Source of the DNA: an uncultured Prevotellaceae bacterium
GTDB taxonomy: Bacteria; Bacteroidota; Bacteroidia; Bacteroidales; Bacteroidaceae
Assembly: GCA_900315105.1 (NCBI GenBank)
Contig: OMXX01000003.1
Coordinates: 62,001-126,000, forward strand
Direction: 5' to 3'
DNA: 64,000 nucleotides
Position numbers and translations under genes: made by a program. The notes below the pieces were generated by a model that was given only the letters and a program-made list of their open reading frames with translations, searched no databases and had not been told where the DNA came from. Below are positions 18,206 to 26,727 of this stretch, piece after piece (the stretch's first letter is position 1; each line of letters opens with the position of its first letter).

Positions 18206-19464
18206 ATAATATAGCTCGTTTTTTTACTATATATTGGTGTATATACTTTCCAACTTGCATTGCGTATAATGAATTGGCCGGATTCAGTTCCATAGATGAA
18301 GTGATGACTGGTATTATTGTGGTTTATACCTATGCAATGAAGAAAATATATAGTACAAACAAGAAGCCGTGGAAAGAGTTTAATTTCTTTCTTGGACTTT
18401 TGGCGTTTTATATAGTATATTCTTTGTTATTTGGCGTGAATGTACCAGAATCCGTAGCCTATGACTTGATGCAACAAGTAAGACCATGGTCTGTAATATA
18501 TTGTACGTGGATTCTAAATCCTCAGTTTACTGAATCTCAGAAGAAATGGATGCGTGGAACTATGTTGCTCACAGTTATAACTTTCATATTATACCATCCA
18601 GAATTAGGAACAGGAGACGAATACCGTAGCGCTCCGTTTGGACAGTTGGCAATTTGTACTTCAATGGCATGGTATCTTTTCTCTGCAAAAACAAAGAGAA
18701 ATCTGTATATTGCAGCTTTTATTGGTGTGGTTGGACTTTTAGGAATGAAATTTAAATATTATGGTCAGTTTGCTGCATGGATGTTCTTCCTATTCTATAT
18801 GAGGACGAGATTTGACTTTAAGTCAATGAATATTATATGGCAAGTAGCAATTCTTGTATTTATTATAATACTACTTGCATGGGATCGCTTTAATACGTAT
18901 TATGTAGAGGGATTGAGTAATGAGGAACTTGCAAGACCGATGATTAATAAAGCTACATGGGATATTCTTTGGGATTATTTCCCTTTTGGATGTGGTTTAG
19001 GCGGTTTTGGAACTGCTGCGGCGGCGGTTTATTATTCTCCATTGTGGAAGGAATATCACCTGAATACTATATGGGGACTTCATTATGGCGGTTCGGTGGG
19101 ATTCCATTGTGATTCTTTCTTTGGTTGGTTTGCAGAAATCGGATTCTTTGGTGTTTATTTCTTTGTTGTTTTTTGGAAGAGACGATTACGGGAAATTAAT
19201 AAGATCGTTGATGAACGATATTATAAGGTTGGTATTATGTCATTTTTATGTATGGCTATCGAGTGGACTGGTGATCAGTCTTTTTTCTCAGGAAAAGGTA
19301 TGGGATACCTAATGCTTCTTGGGCTTTGTCTTAATGCTAACTATAATCAGAATATTACTGACGAGGAAGATGAGGAGAATATAGGAGAAAGGGTTAGAAA
19401 AAAGAAAAGGAAAGGTTTGATACATTTAGGCCATGCTTTTAAGGCTAAGATACCTATACGATAA
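18202..19464 (+). CDS. Putative polysaccharide polymerase (Wzy-like) membrane protein
   Basis: 420-residue integral membrane protein with about ten hydrophobic helices and a large loop (around residues 225-300) carrying conserved-looking aromatic and Gly residues, the organisation of O-antigen polymerases and ligases. Such proteins link repeat units on the periplasmic side. The last 35 residues are highly charged, first acidic then Lys/Arg-rich, and would be cytoplasmic. Primary sequence conservation in this class is poor, so the assignment rests on topology and on its place among glycosyltransferases. It overlaps the GT32 gene by 4 bases. Confidence 0.7.
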   Translation: MNNIARFFTIYWCIYFPTCIAYNELAGFSSIDEVMTGIIVVYTYAMKKIYSTNKKPWKEFNFFLGLLAFYIVYSLLFGVNVPESVAYDLMQQVRPWSVIYCTWILNPQFTESQKKWMRGTMLLTVITFILYHPELGTGDEYRSAPFGQLAICTSMAWYLFSAKTKRNLYIAAFIGVVGLLGMKFKYYGQFAAWMFFLFYMRTRFDFKSMNIIWQVAILVFIIILLAWDRFNTYYVEGLSNEELARPMINKATWDILWDYFPFGCGLGGFGTAAAAVYYSPLWKEYHLNTIWGLHYGGSVGFHCDSFFGWFAEIGFFGVYFFVVFWKRRLREINKIVDERYYKVGIMSFLCMAIEWTGDQSFFSGKGMGYLMLLGLCLNANYNQNITDEEDEENIGERVRKKKRKGLIHLGHAFKAKIPIR

Positions 19465-19482
19465 TTAGAAAAACAAAATTAT

Positions 19483-20547
19483 ATGGATAGAATAAAAGTT
19501 TCCGTGGTTTTGCCCTGTTATAATGTAGAGAAATACATCCGAAGAGGGCTTGAGTCCGTATTGGCGCAGACATTGTCAGAATGGGAAGCAATTTTGGTAG
19601 ATGATGGGGCTACAGATAGTACGGGGCGTATATGTGATGAATATGCCCAAAAAGACAGTCGTTTTCATGTCATCCATACGCAGAATCAAGGGGTGTCATG
19701 TGCCAGAAATACAGGAATGAAGGAAACCCAAGGAGAGTTGCTCTATTTTATGGATCCTGATGACTGGATTGAGCCCAACTGTTTTGAGAGATGCTACGAA
19801 ACTTATAAAAAGTATGGATGTGAGATTGTGCATTTTGCTCACTACTGGTGTTCTGGGACGGGGAGGAGTGCAGACAATCTTCAATTCAAAGTAGTTGAAG
19901 GAAAAGAGATTCTTAGGGAATATACTGGACCTATATCTGGGTTGAGCCAGACTGCCCTTGATCATTATTATAAAGGAGAATTTATATGGAAGTTCAAAAT
20001 GTGCTGCGCCATATGGAATTTTATTTTTGATCGTAAATTTATATTAACTATAGGGGTTGAGTTTATTCCTGGTTTGCGGATTTTTGAAGATGTCATGTTT
20101 GTGGAAGAGGCATCTCTGAAAATAAAAAAGATAGTTCGCATTCCTGATGTTCTATACAATTACAATATGAGAGATGATGGTGCTCTATCAAAGCGTAAAT
20201 CAAGTCTTGCCATATTTGAAAACAAATACAATCTAATACAACACAGACGTAGATTGCGGGAAATGGTTACAGATTTCGATCTTCATGACTATTATCTTGG
20301 TTCTCATGTACTTTCCTGCTTGCAGTTAGCCTTGCAGATATCAGACAAGTGGAGTAACTATAAATTATATAGGAAGTATGTATTACATCCTGATATTCAA
20401 GAATCCATCAAAAAGGTAAAGATAGGAAGTGCTCCCCTTAAATTTAAGTTTCCGGTACTTCTACTAAAGACTCATCTGCATAGTATACTGTTTGTCATTT
20501 GCCGCATTATTTCTATATTTGGGTTGTCAAAAAAAATATCTATGTAA
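19483..20547 (+). CDS. Glycosyltransferase family 2
   Basis: GT2 enzyme, 354 residues. VSVVLPCYNVEKYIRRGLE opens the protein, VDDGATDST is near residue 40 (an Ala replaces the common Ser), NQGVSCARNTG is near residue 67 and YFMDPDDWIEP near residue 86, where the usual DADD is DPDD. The acceptor-side motif RIFEDVMFVEEA is near residue 198. It is followed by a gap of about 110 bases before the next gene, with no strong promoter seen. Confidence 0.89.
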   Translation: MDRIKVSVVLPCYNVEKYIRRGLESVLAQTLSEWEAILVDDGATDSTGRICDEYAQKDSRFHVIHTQNQGVSCARNTGMKETQGELLYFMDPDDWIEPNCFERCYETYKKYGCEIVHFAHYWCSGTGRSADNLQFKVVEGKEILREYTGPISGLSQTALDHYYKGEFIWKFKMCCAIWNFIFDRKFILTIGVEFIPGLRIFEDVMFVEEASLKIKKIVRIPDVLYNYNMRDDGALSKRKSSLAIFENKYNLIQHRRRLREMVTDFDLHDYYLGSHVLSCLQLALQISDKWSNYKLYRKYVLHPDIQESIKKVKIGSAPLKFKFPVLLLKTHLHSILFVICRIISIFGLSKKISM

Positions 20548-20655
20548 TAATCGATATTATTCACTATTATTTGTACTTATATCACATTTACAAGTGTAGG
20601 TTATGTTACTTGTATTAGATTAAAAAGGTGATAATATTGACGATTTAATCACTAT

Positions 20656-21975
20656 ATGTTAAAGATATTGATAAACGCATACGCATGCTGTCCGAATATG
20701 GGCAGTGAGCAAGGAATGGGATGGAATTGGATTTCGAATATCGCAAAGACATGTGAGGTGTTTGTTATTACGGAGTCTGAATATGAAAATGTGAATTCAA
20801 GGCTTGCAGAGAATTGTGAGCAATATGGCATAACGAAAGAACAATGCGATAGAATGCACTTCTATTTTGTTCCTGCAGGTGACACTGAGGAAGAATCTGC
20901 AAAGATTAGAAGTATGTGCTGGAATCAAGGCACGTGGTCATTCTATCTAAAATATGCCAAGTGGCAGGAAAAAGCCTTGGTTGTTGCAAAGAATATAATT
21001 GATGAGCAAGAAAAAGCAGGTTCAAAGATTGATGTTATGCATCAGTTGAATATGGCAGGTTTTAGAGAACCAGGTATGCTCTATAAGATAAATGATGAAC
21101 GTAAAAAACAAGGTAGAAAACGAATTCCACTTGTTTGGGGACCTATGACTGGTTATGGTAGTATTCCTTTCCCGTTCATGCTTTCTGGTGGATTGAAGTT
21201 TACAACTTTCTATTCTTTGAAGAATACATTGAACCTTCTTCAGTTAATCCTTCACCCAAGGGTAAGGAAAATGGTGAAATGCTCAGACAAGTTGATAGCT
21301 GCCACACCGGAGATGAAAAATGGTCTTGATGCTTTCTATAAGGCAGATATTGTGCATATCAATGAGACTGGATGTGTTATCAAAAATGATGAAACTTCTA
21401 TTGTAAAGACTTTTTCTAAGGATAGTTTTAAAGTTCTTTGGGTTGGCAGGTTTATGTACACCAAGCAGCTTGAGATTGCCTTGAAGGTTATGGGCAAGTT
21501 GACTGGACTCAAAAATATAGAGTTCCATATTGTCGGAAAAGGTTTCACGGATGCGGAAACTCAGTCAATGAGAGTAAAGGCTGTGGAATATGGGGCTGAG
21601 AGTATTTGTCATTGGCATGGGCAGATTCCTAATAGCGAGGTACATAAGTTAATGCAGGAAAGCGATATATTCTTCTTTACAAGTATTTTTGAGGCAACTT
21701 CAACTGTTATCCTCGAAGCTATTCAGAATGGTCTTCCTATTGTTTGTTTTGACAGGTGTGGATTTGGACCTATTGTTGATGAAACGATAGGCATGAAGAT
21801 TCCTTGCAAGAGTCCCAAACAGGCAGTTAAGGATTTTGCTTCTGCAATTGATTACTTGTATCATCATAGAGAAGTGCTTCCTGAGATGTCTGCAAATTGC
21901 AAGAGTAAGCGCAAGGAATTAAGTTGGGACAATAAGATGACAAAATTGATGGATATCTATCAGAAGATAGTTTAG
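20656..21975 (+). CDS. Glycosyltransferase family 4
   Basis: GT-B transferase of 439 residues. The N-terminal segment INAYACCPNMGSEQGMGWNW is typical of a GT4 subgroup with a Gly-Ser-Glu loop. The C-terminal domain has VLWVGRFMYTKQLEIAL near residue 258, HIVGKGFTD near residue 293, and the E-x7-E motif in FEATSTVILEAIQNGLPIV near residues 344-362. The distant middle region suggests a large acceptor pocket. Donor and linkage are unknown. It lies 13 bases before an acetyltransferase gene. Confidence 0.9.
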   Translation: MLKILINAYACCPNMGSEQGMGWNWISNIAKTCEVFVITESEYENVNSRLAENCEQYGITKEQCDRMHFYFVPAGDTEEESAKIRSMCWNQGTWSFYLKYAKWQEKALVVAKNIIDEQEKAGSKIDVMHQLNMAGFREPGMLYKINDERKKQGRKRIPLVWGPMTGYGSIPFPFMLSGGLKFTTFYSLKNTLNLLQLILHPRVRKMVKCSDKLIAATPEMKNGLDAFYKADIVHINETGCVIKNDETSIVKTFSKDSFKVLWVGRFMYTKQLEIALKVMGKLTGLKNIEFHIVGKGFTDAETQSMRVKAVEYGAESICHWHGQIPNSEVHKLMQESDIFFFTSIFEATSTVILEAIQNGLPIVCFDRCGFGPIVDETIGMKIPCKSPKQAVKDFASAIDYLYHHREVLPEMSANCKSKRKELSWDNKMTKLMDIYQKIV

Positions 21976-21988
21976 AGATTAGGGAAAA

Positions 21989-22561
21989 ATGATATTGACA
22001 ATACTTCAGAAATTAAGTCTTGTGCCTTCGTATCTTTGGGATGCAATTTGGGCTCCAGTCTGGAAACGTTGTATGAAGCATTGTGGAAAGGGTGTGTATT
22101 TGCGTCCAATGTCTTCTGATATTAAAGGATTGTGGAATTTGTCTGTTGGTGATGGCACGTCTATTCCAAAGGGAAGTACGATATATTGTACTGATGCGCC
22201 TTGTACTATCGGCAAGAAGGTGATATTTGGTCCTAAGCCAACTATCATTACTGGTGACCATAGAATAGATGTCATAGGCAAGCATCTGATAGATGTTACG
22301 GTAAAGGAGAAATTAGTTAATGGTGTTAATCCATACGACCAACCAGTTGTTATAGAAGACGGTTGCTGGATAGGTGCTAATGTTACAATTTTGAAAGGTG
22401 TTACCATTGGGCGTGGCTCAATCGTTGCTGCAGGAGCTGTAGTTAATAAGTCTTGTGAACCTTATTCCATAATTGGAGGTATTCCTGCGAAACTATTGAA
22501 AATGCGATTCACTCCAGAACAGATTGTTGAGCATGAACGTTTGTTGAACGCTAATCACTAA
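21989..22561 (+). CDS. Hexapeptide-repeat acyltransferase
   Basis: 190-residue left-handed beta-helix acyltransferase. Repeats occupy about residues 40-165; the catalytic-type His is in ITGDHRIDV near residue 88, followed by CWIGANVTILKGVTIGRGSIVAAGAVV, a GGIPAKLLKMRF cap and an EQIVEHERLL tail. It is the likely counterpart of the gene at 12238. It is packed between two GT4 genes and probably acetylates the sugar added by one of them. Confidence 0.88.
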   Translation: MILTILQKLSLVPSYLWDAIWAPVWKRCMKHCGKGVYLRPMSSDIKGLWNLSVGDGTSIPKGSTIYCTDAPCTIGKKVIFGPKPTIITGDHRIDVIGKHLIDVTVKEKLVNGVNPYDQPVVIEDGCWIGANVTILKGVTIGRGSIVAAGAVVNKSCEPYSIIGGIPAKLLKMRFTPEQIVEHERLLNANH

Positions 22562-22577
22562 CCGCAAAACGAAGATA

Positions 22578-23615
22578 ATGAAAAAAGTACTGATTGTTGG
22601 TGATTCTCGAAAGATGAAGGGAGGAGTCTCTACTGTGATTAAAAGCATGGAGGCTAATCCTATATGGGACAAGTACAAATGCTATTGGTTGCAATGTCAG
22701 ATTAACAAGGGAATGGCATGGAAGGTGCTGTATCTCGCTATGGGACTGCTTAATTCGCTGTTCCGGGTGCCAATGTATGACATTGTTCATTTCCATACAA
22801 CTCCCGGACCTGGAATGAAGGTCGTTTTGCCTATTATTCTATATACCTTGCTGTGGAGGAAGAAGATAGTTCTTCATCTTCATATGGGAAACCAGATGAG
22901 GGATTATAAGGAAAGCAAGATATTCAACTGGGTTATGGCTCATTCGGATAAGGTTGTTGTTTTGGGTAAGACTTGGCAACAATTCCTAATAGATGATATG
23001 AAGGTCAAGACAAGTGTGGAGTATTTATATAACCCTGTGCCTGAAAACAAATTACCGAAACGTAATAATGCAGAAAAATCAAGGTATTTCCTGTTTGCTG
23101 CATTTTTCAACATCAATAAAGGCTATGATATTCTGTTAAAGGCGTTTGCGCAGGTCGTAAAAAAATATCCAGATTGGAGGCTTGTGATGTGTGGAGTTGG
23201 AAATGTAGAAGAAGTCAAGTCTTTTATAGCCGATAATGGAGTAGGGGATAATGTTGATCTTCCCGGGTGGGTTGAGGCTGATGAACGTGATAAGTACTTT
23301 AATAACGCATACGCATATTGTATGACGAGTAGAAAGGAAGGACTTCCAATGGCAGTTTTGGAGTGTCTTTCTATTGGTGTTCCTGTTATTTCTACTCCTG
23401 TAGGATGTCTGCCTGAGTTTTTGACAGATGATGAGAGTATTATGTTCTTTGACTTTGAAGATTCTGATAATCTTGCCAAACAGATGGTAAGACTTATTGA
23501 GGATAAAGAGTTGTATAATCGTTTGTCTGAGAATGGCGTTCAGGTGATTGCTGATAGCTTTACGAGCACAAAGGTGTTTGAGAAATTGGATAGGATTTAT
23601 CAGGAGATGGTTTAG
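22578..23615 (+). CDS. Glycosyltransferase family 4
   Basis: 345-residue GT4 transferase. Seen: VLIVGDSRKMKGGVSTVI at the N-terminus (glycine-rich nucleotide loop), IVHFHTTPGPGMKVV near residue 70, FLFAAFFNINKGYDILLKAF near residue 172, and the E-x7-E motif EGLPMAVLECLSIGVPVIS near residue 254, followed by PVGCLPEF. It acts on the cytoplasmic face of the membrane. It is separated by 28 bases from the nucleotidyltransferase-like gene. Confidence 0.91.
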   Translation: MKKVLIVGDSRKMKGGVSTVIKSMEANPIWDKYKCYWLQCQINKGMAWKVLYLAMGLLNSLFRVPMYDIVHFHTTPGPGMKVVLPIILYTLLWRKKIVLHLHMGNQMRDYKESKIFNWVMAHSDKVVVLGKTWQQFLIDDMKVKTSVEYLYNPVPENKLPKRNNAEKSRYFLFAAFFNINKGYDILLKAFAQVVKKYPDWRLVMCGVGNVEEVKSFIADNGVGDNVDLPGWVEADERDKYFNNAYAYCMTSRKEGLPMAVLECLSIGVPVISTPVGCLPEFLTDDESIMFFDFEDSDNLAKQMVRLIEDKELYNRLSENGVQVIADSFTSTKVFEKLDRIYQEMV

Positions 23616-23643
23616 AGATTAGTGTATTGGGGAGAGTGATTGT

Positions 23644-24807
23644 ATGAAAGTAGACAAACTTTTCATAGAATTATTACAAATTGCATTGGGGAATAGAGAT
23701 AGGTTCTCCGTATGTCCTAATGCAGAGGAATGGGAACTTCTCTATGATATGGCGAAGAAGCAAGCACTTGTAGGTGTGTGCTTCTTCGCACTTAAACTAT
23801 TGCCTATAGAGCAACAACCTCCATTGTTAAGAAGAAGGCAATGGGCGGTAAAGGCGATGCGCTTGGAAGAGAGAAACAAGCAGGTTACGCAAGAATGTAA
23901 ATATGTCACTTCTTTTTTCGCTAAGGGCAATTATCAAAGTTGTGTATTGAAAGGACAAAGCAATATATCTCTATATCCGAAAGGTCTGAGGGGGTTAAGA
24001 ACTCCTGGGGACATAGACTTGTGGGTATGGGAGAAGGGCCGACAAAGCCTATATGACAAGAAAAGGCTTGTTGAGATATTGTGGAGGGTTTCCGGCAAAC
24101 AATTGGATGTTGCTGTACATCATGCGGAATGCGGAATGTTGCCAAAGACTCCTGTCGAAGTGCATTTCGTTCCTTCATTTGCGATAAATCCATTTACAGA
24201 TTATAAGATGCGTCGGTTTTGGGCTAAACATAGTGATTGTATTAGGCAGACAGACGAAGGCTTTAATATTCCTTCGGCTGGCTTTAATCTCATTTTCCAG
24301 ATGTCGCATATATTCAGACATGTTCTTCTGGAAGGTGTAGGCTTTAGGCAGTTGATAGATTATTATTTTGTATTGAAGAGTTTTTATGATCATATGTCTT
24401 TAGAACCTAAAGGAAAACTTTCAGATTCAAAGGCTGTGATGAAGGAAATGGAGACTCTGGGGATGAAGAGAATAACCTCTGCTGTAATGTGGATTATGAA
24501 GGAAGTCTTTGTAATGAAGGATGAATACCTGCTTTGTAAAGTTTCAGAGAAATATGGTCGAGAATTGCTAAACGAGGTTCTTTTAGGTGGAAATTTCGGG
24601 CAATCTTCTGATGAGCATGCAAAATTGAAGGTGGATGATGACGGCAAAGAGACATTTGCCTCAAAAGTGGAGGGAAATCTTACTACAATAAAAAGAGGAA
24701 TGAAACTTTTCTGGAGTTACCCTTCTGAATGCCTTTGGGTACCTTATCTTTGTATTAGGGCATCTTGGGTGAGAAATTATTGGAGAAAAGTTGAATTTGA
24801 GCGGTAA
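23644..24807 (+). CDS. Nucleotidyltransferase-like protein (NTP_transf_5 family)
   Basis: 387-residue protein of an uncharacterised nucleotidyltransferase family that is often found in polysaccharide and antibiotic clusters. The pol-beta type core is visible as VLKGQSNISLYPKGLRGLRTPGDIDLWV (split over residues 100-128), with G-D-I-D as metal-binding residues, and a later VEVHFVP segment near residue 172. The transferred group and acceptor are unknown. Its last two codons and stop (GAG CGG TAA, 24799-24807) lie inside a copy of the tRNA-Gly 3' end, so the C-terminus was probably rewritten by recombination at that site. Confidence 0.78.
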   Translation: MKVDKLFIELLQIALGNRDRFSVCPNAEEWELLYDMAKKQALVGVCFFALKLLPIEQQPPLLRRRQWAVKAMRLEERNKQVTQECKYVTSFFAKGNYQSCVLKGQSNISLYPKGLRGLRTPGDIDLWVWEKGRQSLYDKKRLVEILWRVSGKQLDVAVHHAECGMLPKTPVEVHFVPSFAINPFTDYKMRRFWAKHSDCIRQTDEGFNIPSAGFNLIFQMSHIFRHVLLEGVGFRQLIDYYFVLKSFYDHMSLEPKGKLSDSKAVMKEMETLGMKRITSAVMWIMKEVFVMKDEYLLCKVSEKYGRELLNEVLLGGNFGQSSDEHAKLKVDDDGKETFASKVEGNLTTIKRGMKLFWSYPSECLWVPYLCIRASWVRNYWRKVEFER

Positions 24808-24818
24808 GCGAGGCTCGA
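24798..24818 (+). repeat. 21-bp duplicate of tRNA-Gly 3' end
   Basis: The 21 bases 24798-24818 (TGAGCGGTAAGCGAGGCTCGA with one base omitted here to describe: core GCGGTAAGCGAGGCTCGA) recur exactly at 24893-24913, where they form the acceptor and T-arm end of tRNA-Gly. A further inverted partial copy CTTACCGC lies at 24879-24886. Duplicated tRNA 3' ends are typical attachment-site scars of integrating elements. Confidence 0.7.
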
Positions 24819-24894
24819 CTTGCGAAGCTTGATGAGGCTTTGCCGAATAACTCTGACCTTGGGCGCGAGTGAGAGATTCTTACCGCGAAAAATG

Positions 24895-24967
24895 AGCGGT
24901 AAGCGAGGCTCGAACTCGTGACCTGCGGCTTGGGAAGCCGCTGCTCTACCAACTGAGCTATTACCGC
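24895..24967 (-). tRNA. tRNA-Gly (anticodon CCC)
   Basis: Minus-strand cloverleaf: acceptor GCGGTAA (24967-24961) pairs with TTACCGC (24902-24896), D-arm GCTC-AGTTGGTA-GAGC, anticodon stem GCGGC/GCCGC with loop TTCCCAA giving CCC, and T-loop TTCGAGC. The first T-stem pair is A-C, a mismatch. CCA is not encoded, unlike in the neighbouring tRNA-Thr. Confidence 0.93.
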
Positions 24968-24980
24968 ATTAAGATATAGA

Positions 24981-25013
24981 AAAATGATAACTCGAAAAGT
25001 TATCATTTTTTTG
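24981..25013 (-). terminator. Hairpin between the two tRNA genes
   Basis: AAAATGATAACT (24981-24992) and AGTTATCATTTT (24998-25009) are exact complements around a CGAAA loop, flanked by A/T runs. It could end tRNA-Thr transcription, or be a processing spacer if the two are cotranscribed. Confidence 0.6.
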
Positions 25014-25017
25014 TTTT

Positions 25018-25093
<76 letters not shown>

Positions 25094-25228
25094 TTGATTT
25101 TCTGAAATCGGATACAAAAGTACAACTTTTTTTTAATATATTTCATATTCGGCGGGGGAAATGTTGCTTTATTAACGATTTTTTGGATATTTAAGGAATG
25201 AAAGGCTGAGGAAATCGTTTTTTTTTAG

Positions 25229-25236
25229 TAACTTTG
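25229..25236 (+). promoter_or_regulatory. -7 box of trpS promoter
   Basis: TAACTTTG matches the Bacteroidota -7 consensus about 55 bases before the trpS start. A clear TTTG at the -33 position is not seen, only a T-rich tract. Confidence 0.5.
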
Positions 25237-25290
25237 CGCTCGCAAATTTAAACTTTGCACCAGAAAATTGAAATTGAATAATAAAGATAA

Positions 25291-26418
25291 ATGGAAAAAA
25301 TAATTCTTACAGGTGACCGTCCAACTGGTAAGTTGCATATTGGTCACTATGTTGGTTCACTTCGTCGTCGTGTAGAACTACAGAACTCTGGTGAGTACGA
25401 TAAGATATTCATTATGATTGCCGATGCACAGGCTCTTACTGATAATGCTGATAATCCAGAGAAGATTCGTCAGAATGTCATAGAGGTGGCTCTTGACTAT
25501 CTGTCAGCTGGTCTTGATCCAAATAAATGCAATCTTTTCATTCAGAGTGCAGTTCCTGAGCTTACAGAGCTGACATTCTATTATATGAATCTTGTGAGCG
25601 TTCAGCGTCTTCAGCGTAACCCAACCGTAAAGACCGAACTTGAAATGCGTAAGTTTGAAGGTGGCACGCCAACAGGTTTCTTCTGCTATCCTATCTCGCA
25701 AGCTGCAGATATTACTCTTTTCAAAGCTACAACAGTACCTGTAGGTGAGGATCAGAAACCTATGCTTGAGCAGACCAACGAGATAGTACGCCGTTTCAAT
25801 AATATATATGGTGAAACTCTTGTTGAGCCAAAGATTCTTCTTCCTGATAATGCAGCTTGTCTCCGTTTGCCAGGAACCGACGGAAAGGCAAAAATGTCAA
25901 AGTCGCTTGGTAACTGCATATATCTTTCTGATACTCCAAAAGAATTGAAGAAGAAGGTGAACTCTATGTTCACAGATCCTCTTCACTTGAATATCGAGGA
26001 TCCTGGTCATCTTCAGGGAACTTATACAGATGCTGATGGAAATGAGCAGAGCTATCAGAATACAGTTTTTGTATATCTTGATGCATTCTGTGAGGATAGT
26101 GACTTTGAGAAGTTCCTTCCTGATTATAAGAACCTTGACGAAATGAAGGCTCATTACATCAAGGGAGGTCTTGGCGACGGTACTTGCAAGAAGTTCCTTT
26201 TGAATGTGCTCAACGACCGTCTTGAGCCAATCCGTCAGCGTCGTAAGGAATATGAGAAGGATATTCCTGGCGTTTATGAGATTCTGCGTCGTGGAACAGA
26301 GGAAGCACGTAAGGTTGGCGCTCAGACTCTTGCTGAGGTTCGTCACGCTATGCGTATTGACTATTTCGATGACAAGGAACTTATTGCAGAGCAGGCAAAG
26401 AGATTTGCCCAGCAATAA
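25291..26418 (+). CDS. trpS: Tryptophanyl-tRNA synthetase
   Basis: Class I aminoacyl-tRNA synthetase charging tRNA-Trp, 375 residues. The HIGH signature is [13 protein letters not shown] near residue 15 and KMSKS is [11 protein letters not shown] near residue 204. ETCWR-type sequence elements are absent; [18 protein letters not shown] near residue 126 forms the Trp pocket. The family is usually 330-350 residues, so this is slightly long. A -7 promoter box and an independent terminator make it a single-gene unit. It marks return to normal base composition after the glycan locus. Confidence 0.97.
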   Translation: MEKIILTGDRPTGKLHIGHYVGSLRRRVELQNSGEYDKIFIMIADAQALTDNADNPEKIRQNVIEVALDYLSAGLDPNKCNLFIQSAVPELTELTFYYMNLVSVQRLQRNPTVKTELEMRKFEGGTPTGFFCYPISQAADITLFKATTVPVGEDQKPMLEQTNEIVRRFNNIYGETLVEPKILLPDNAACLRLPGTDGKAKMSKSLGNCIYLSDTPKELKKKVNSMFTDPLHLNIEDPGHLQGTYTDADGNEQSYQNTVFVYLDAFCEDSDFEKFLPDYKNLDEMKAHYIKGGLGDGTCKKFLLNVLNDRLEPIRQRRKEYEKDIPGVYEILRRGTEEARKVGAQTLAEVRHAMRIDYFDDKELIAEQAKRFAQQ

Positions 26419-26450
26419 GATTCGTTATAGATCATTTCTGAACAAATACA

Positions 26451-26497
26451 ATAGAGATCCAATTCAATTTACTTTTGAATTGGACCTCTATTTTTTA
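26451..26497 (+). terminator. Terminator of trpS
   Basis: ATAGAGATCCAATTCAA (26451-26467) pairs with TTGAATTGGACCTCTAT (26475-26491) with one mismatch across a 7-base loop, followed by a run of six T. Confidence 0.85.
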
Positions 26498-26533
26498 TAG
26501 ATTGAGACAGCAACAATATATATAGCCAATAAA

Positions 26534-26687
26534 TCCGATATGGTTCCGTTGTAATTCCGTTGTAGGTCCGTACCAAAGTCGGTGCAAAGTCGGTGCAAAG
26601 TCGGTGAAAATACCATTCTGAATAAGAGTTTCACCGAGTTTGGTACGGAGGATGAGCGAAGGATCAACGGAGTTTCATCGGATATAT
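26534..26687. repeat. Undecamer array A, 14 units in perfect register
   Basis: From 26534 every 11 bases a unit begins with a four-base core: TCCG at 26534, 26545, 26556 and 26567; GTCGG at 26578, 26589 and 26600; then two core-less units, and ACCG, TACGG, AGCG, AACGG and ATCGG at 26633, 26644, 26655, 26666 and 26677. No insertion or deletion breaks the 154-base register. Halves are complementary: TCCGTACCAAA matches TTTGGTACGGA exactly, and ATCCGAT matches ATCGGAT. It lies between the convergent ends of trpS and the lipid kinase gene. Confidence 0.85.
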
Positions 26688-26727
26688 AGATAGCATTTTT
26701 TATTGCTATCGCAGAGTTTATGTTGTA

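Noticed and set aside
24801..24886. A second tRNA-like gene (86 bases bounded by GCGGTAA and TTACCGC)
   Set aside because: The ends pair and the length resembles a class II tRNA, but no D-arm, no proper TTCGA T-loop and no anticodon arm can be drawn. It is a repeat-derived spacer.
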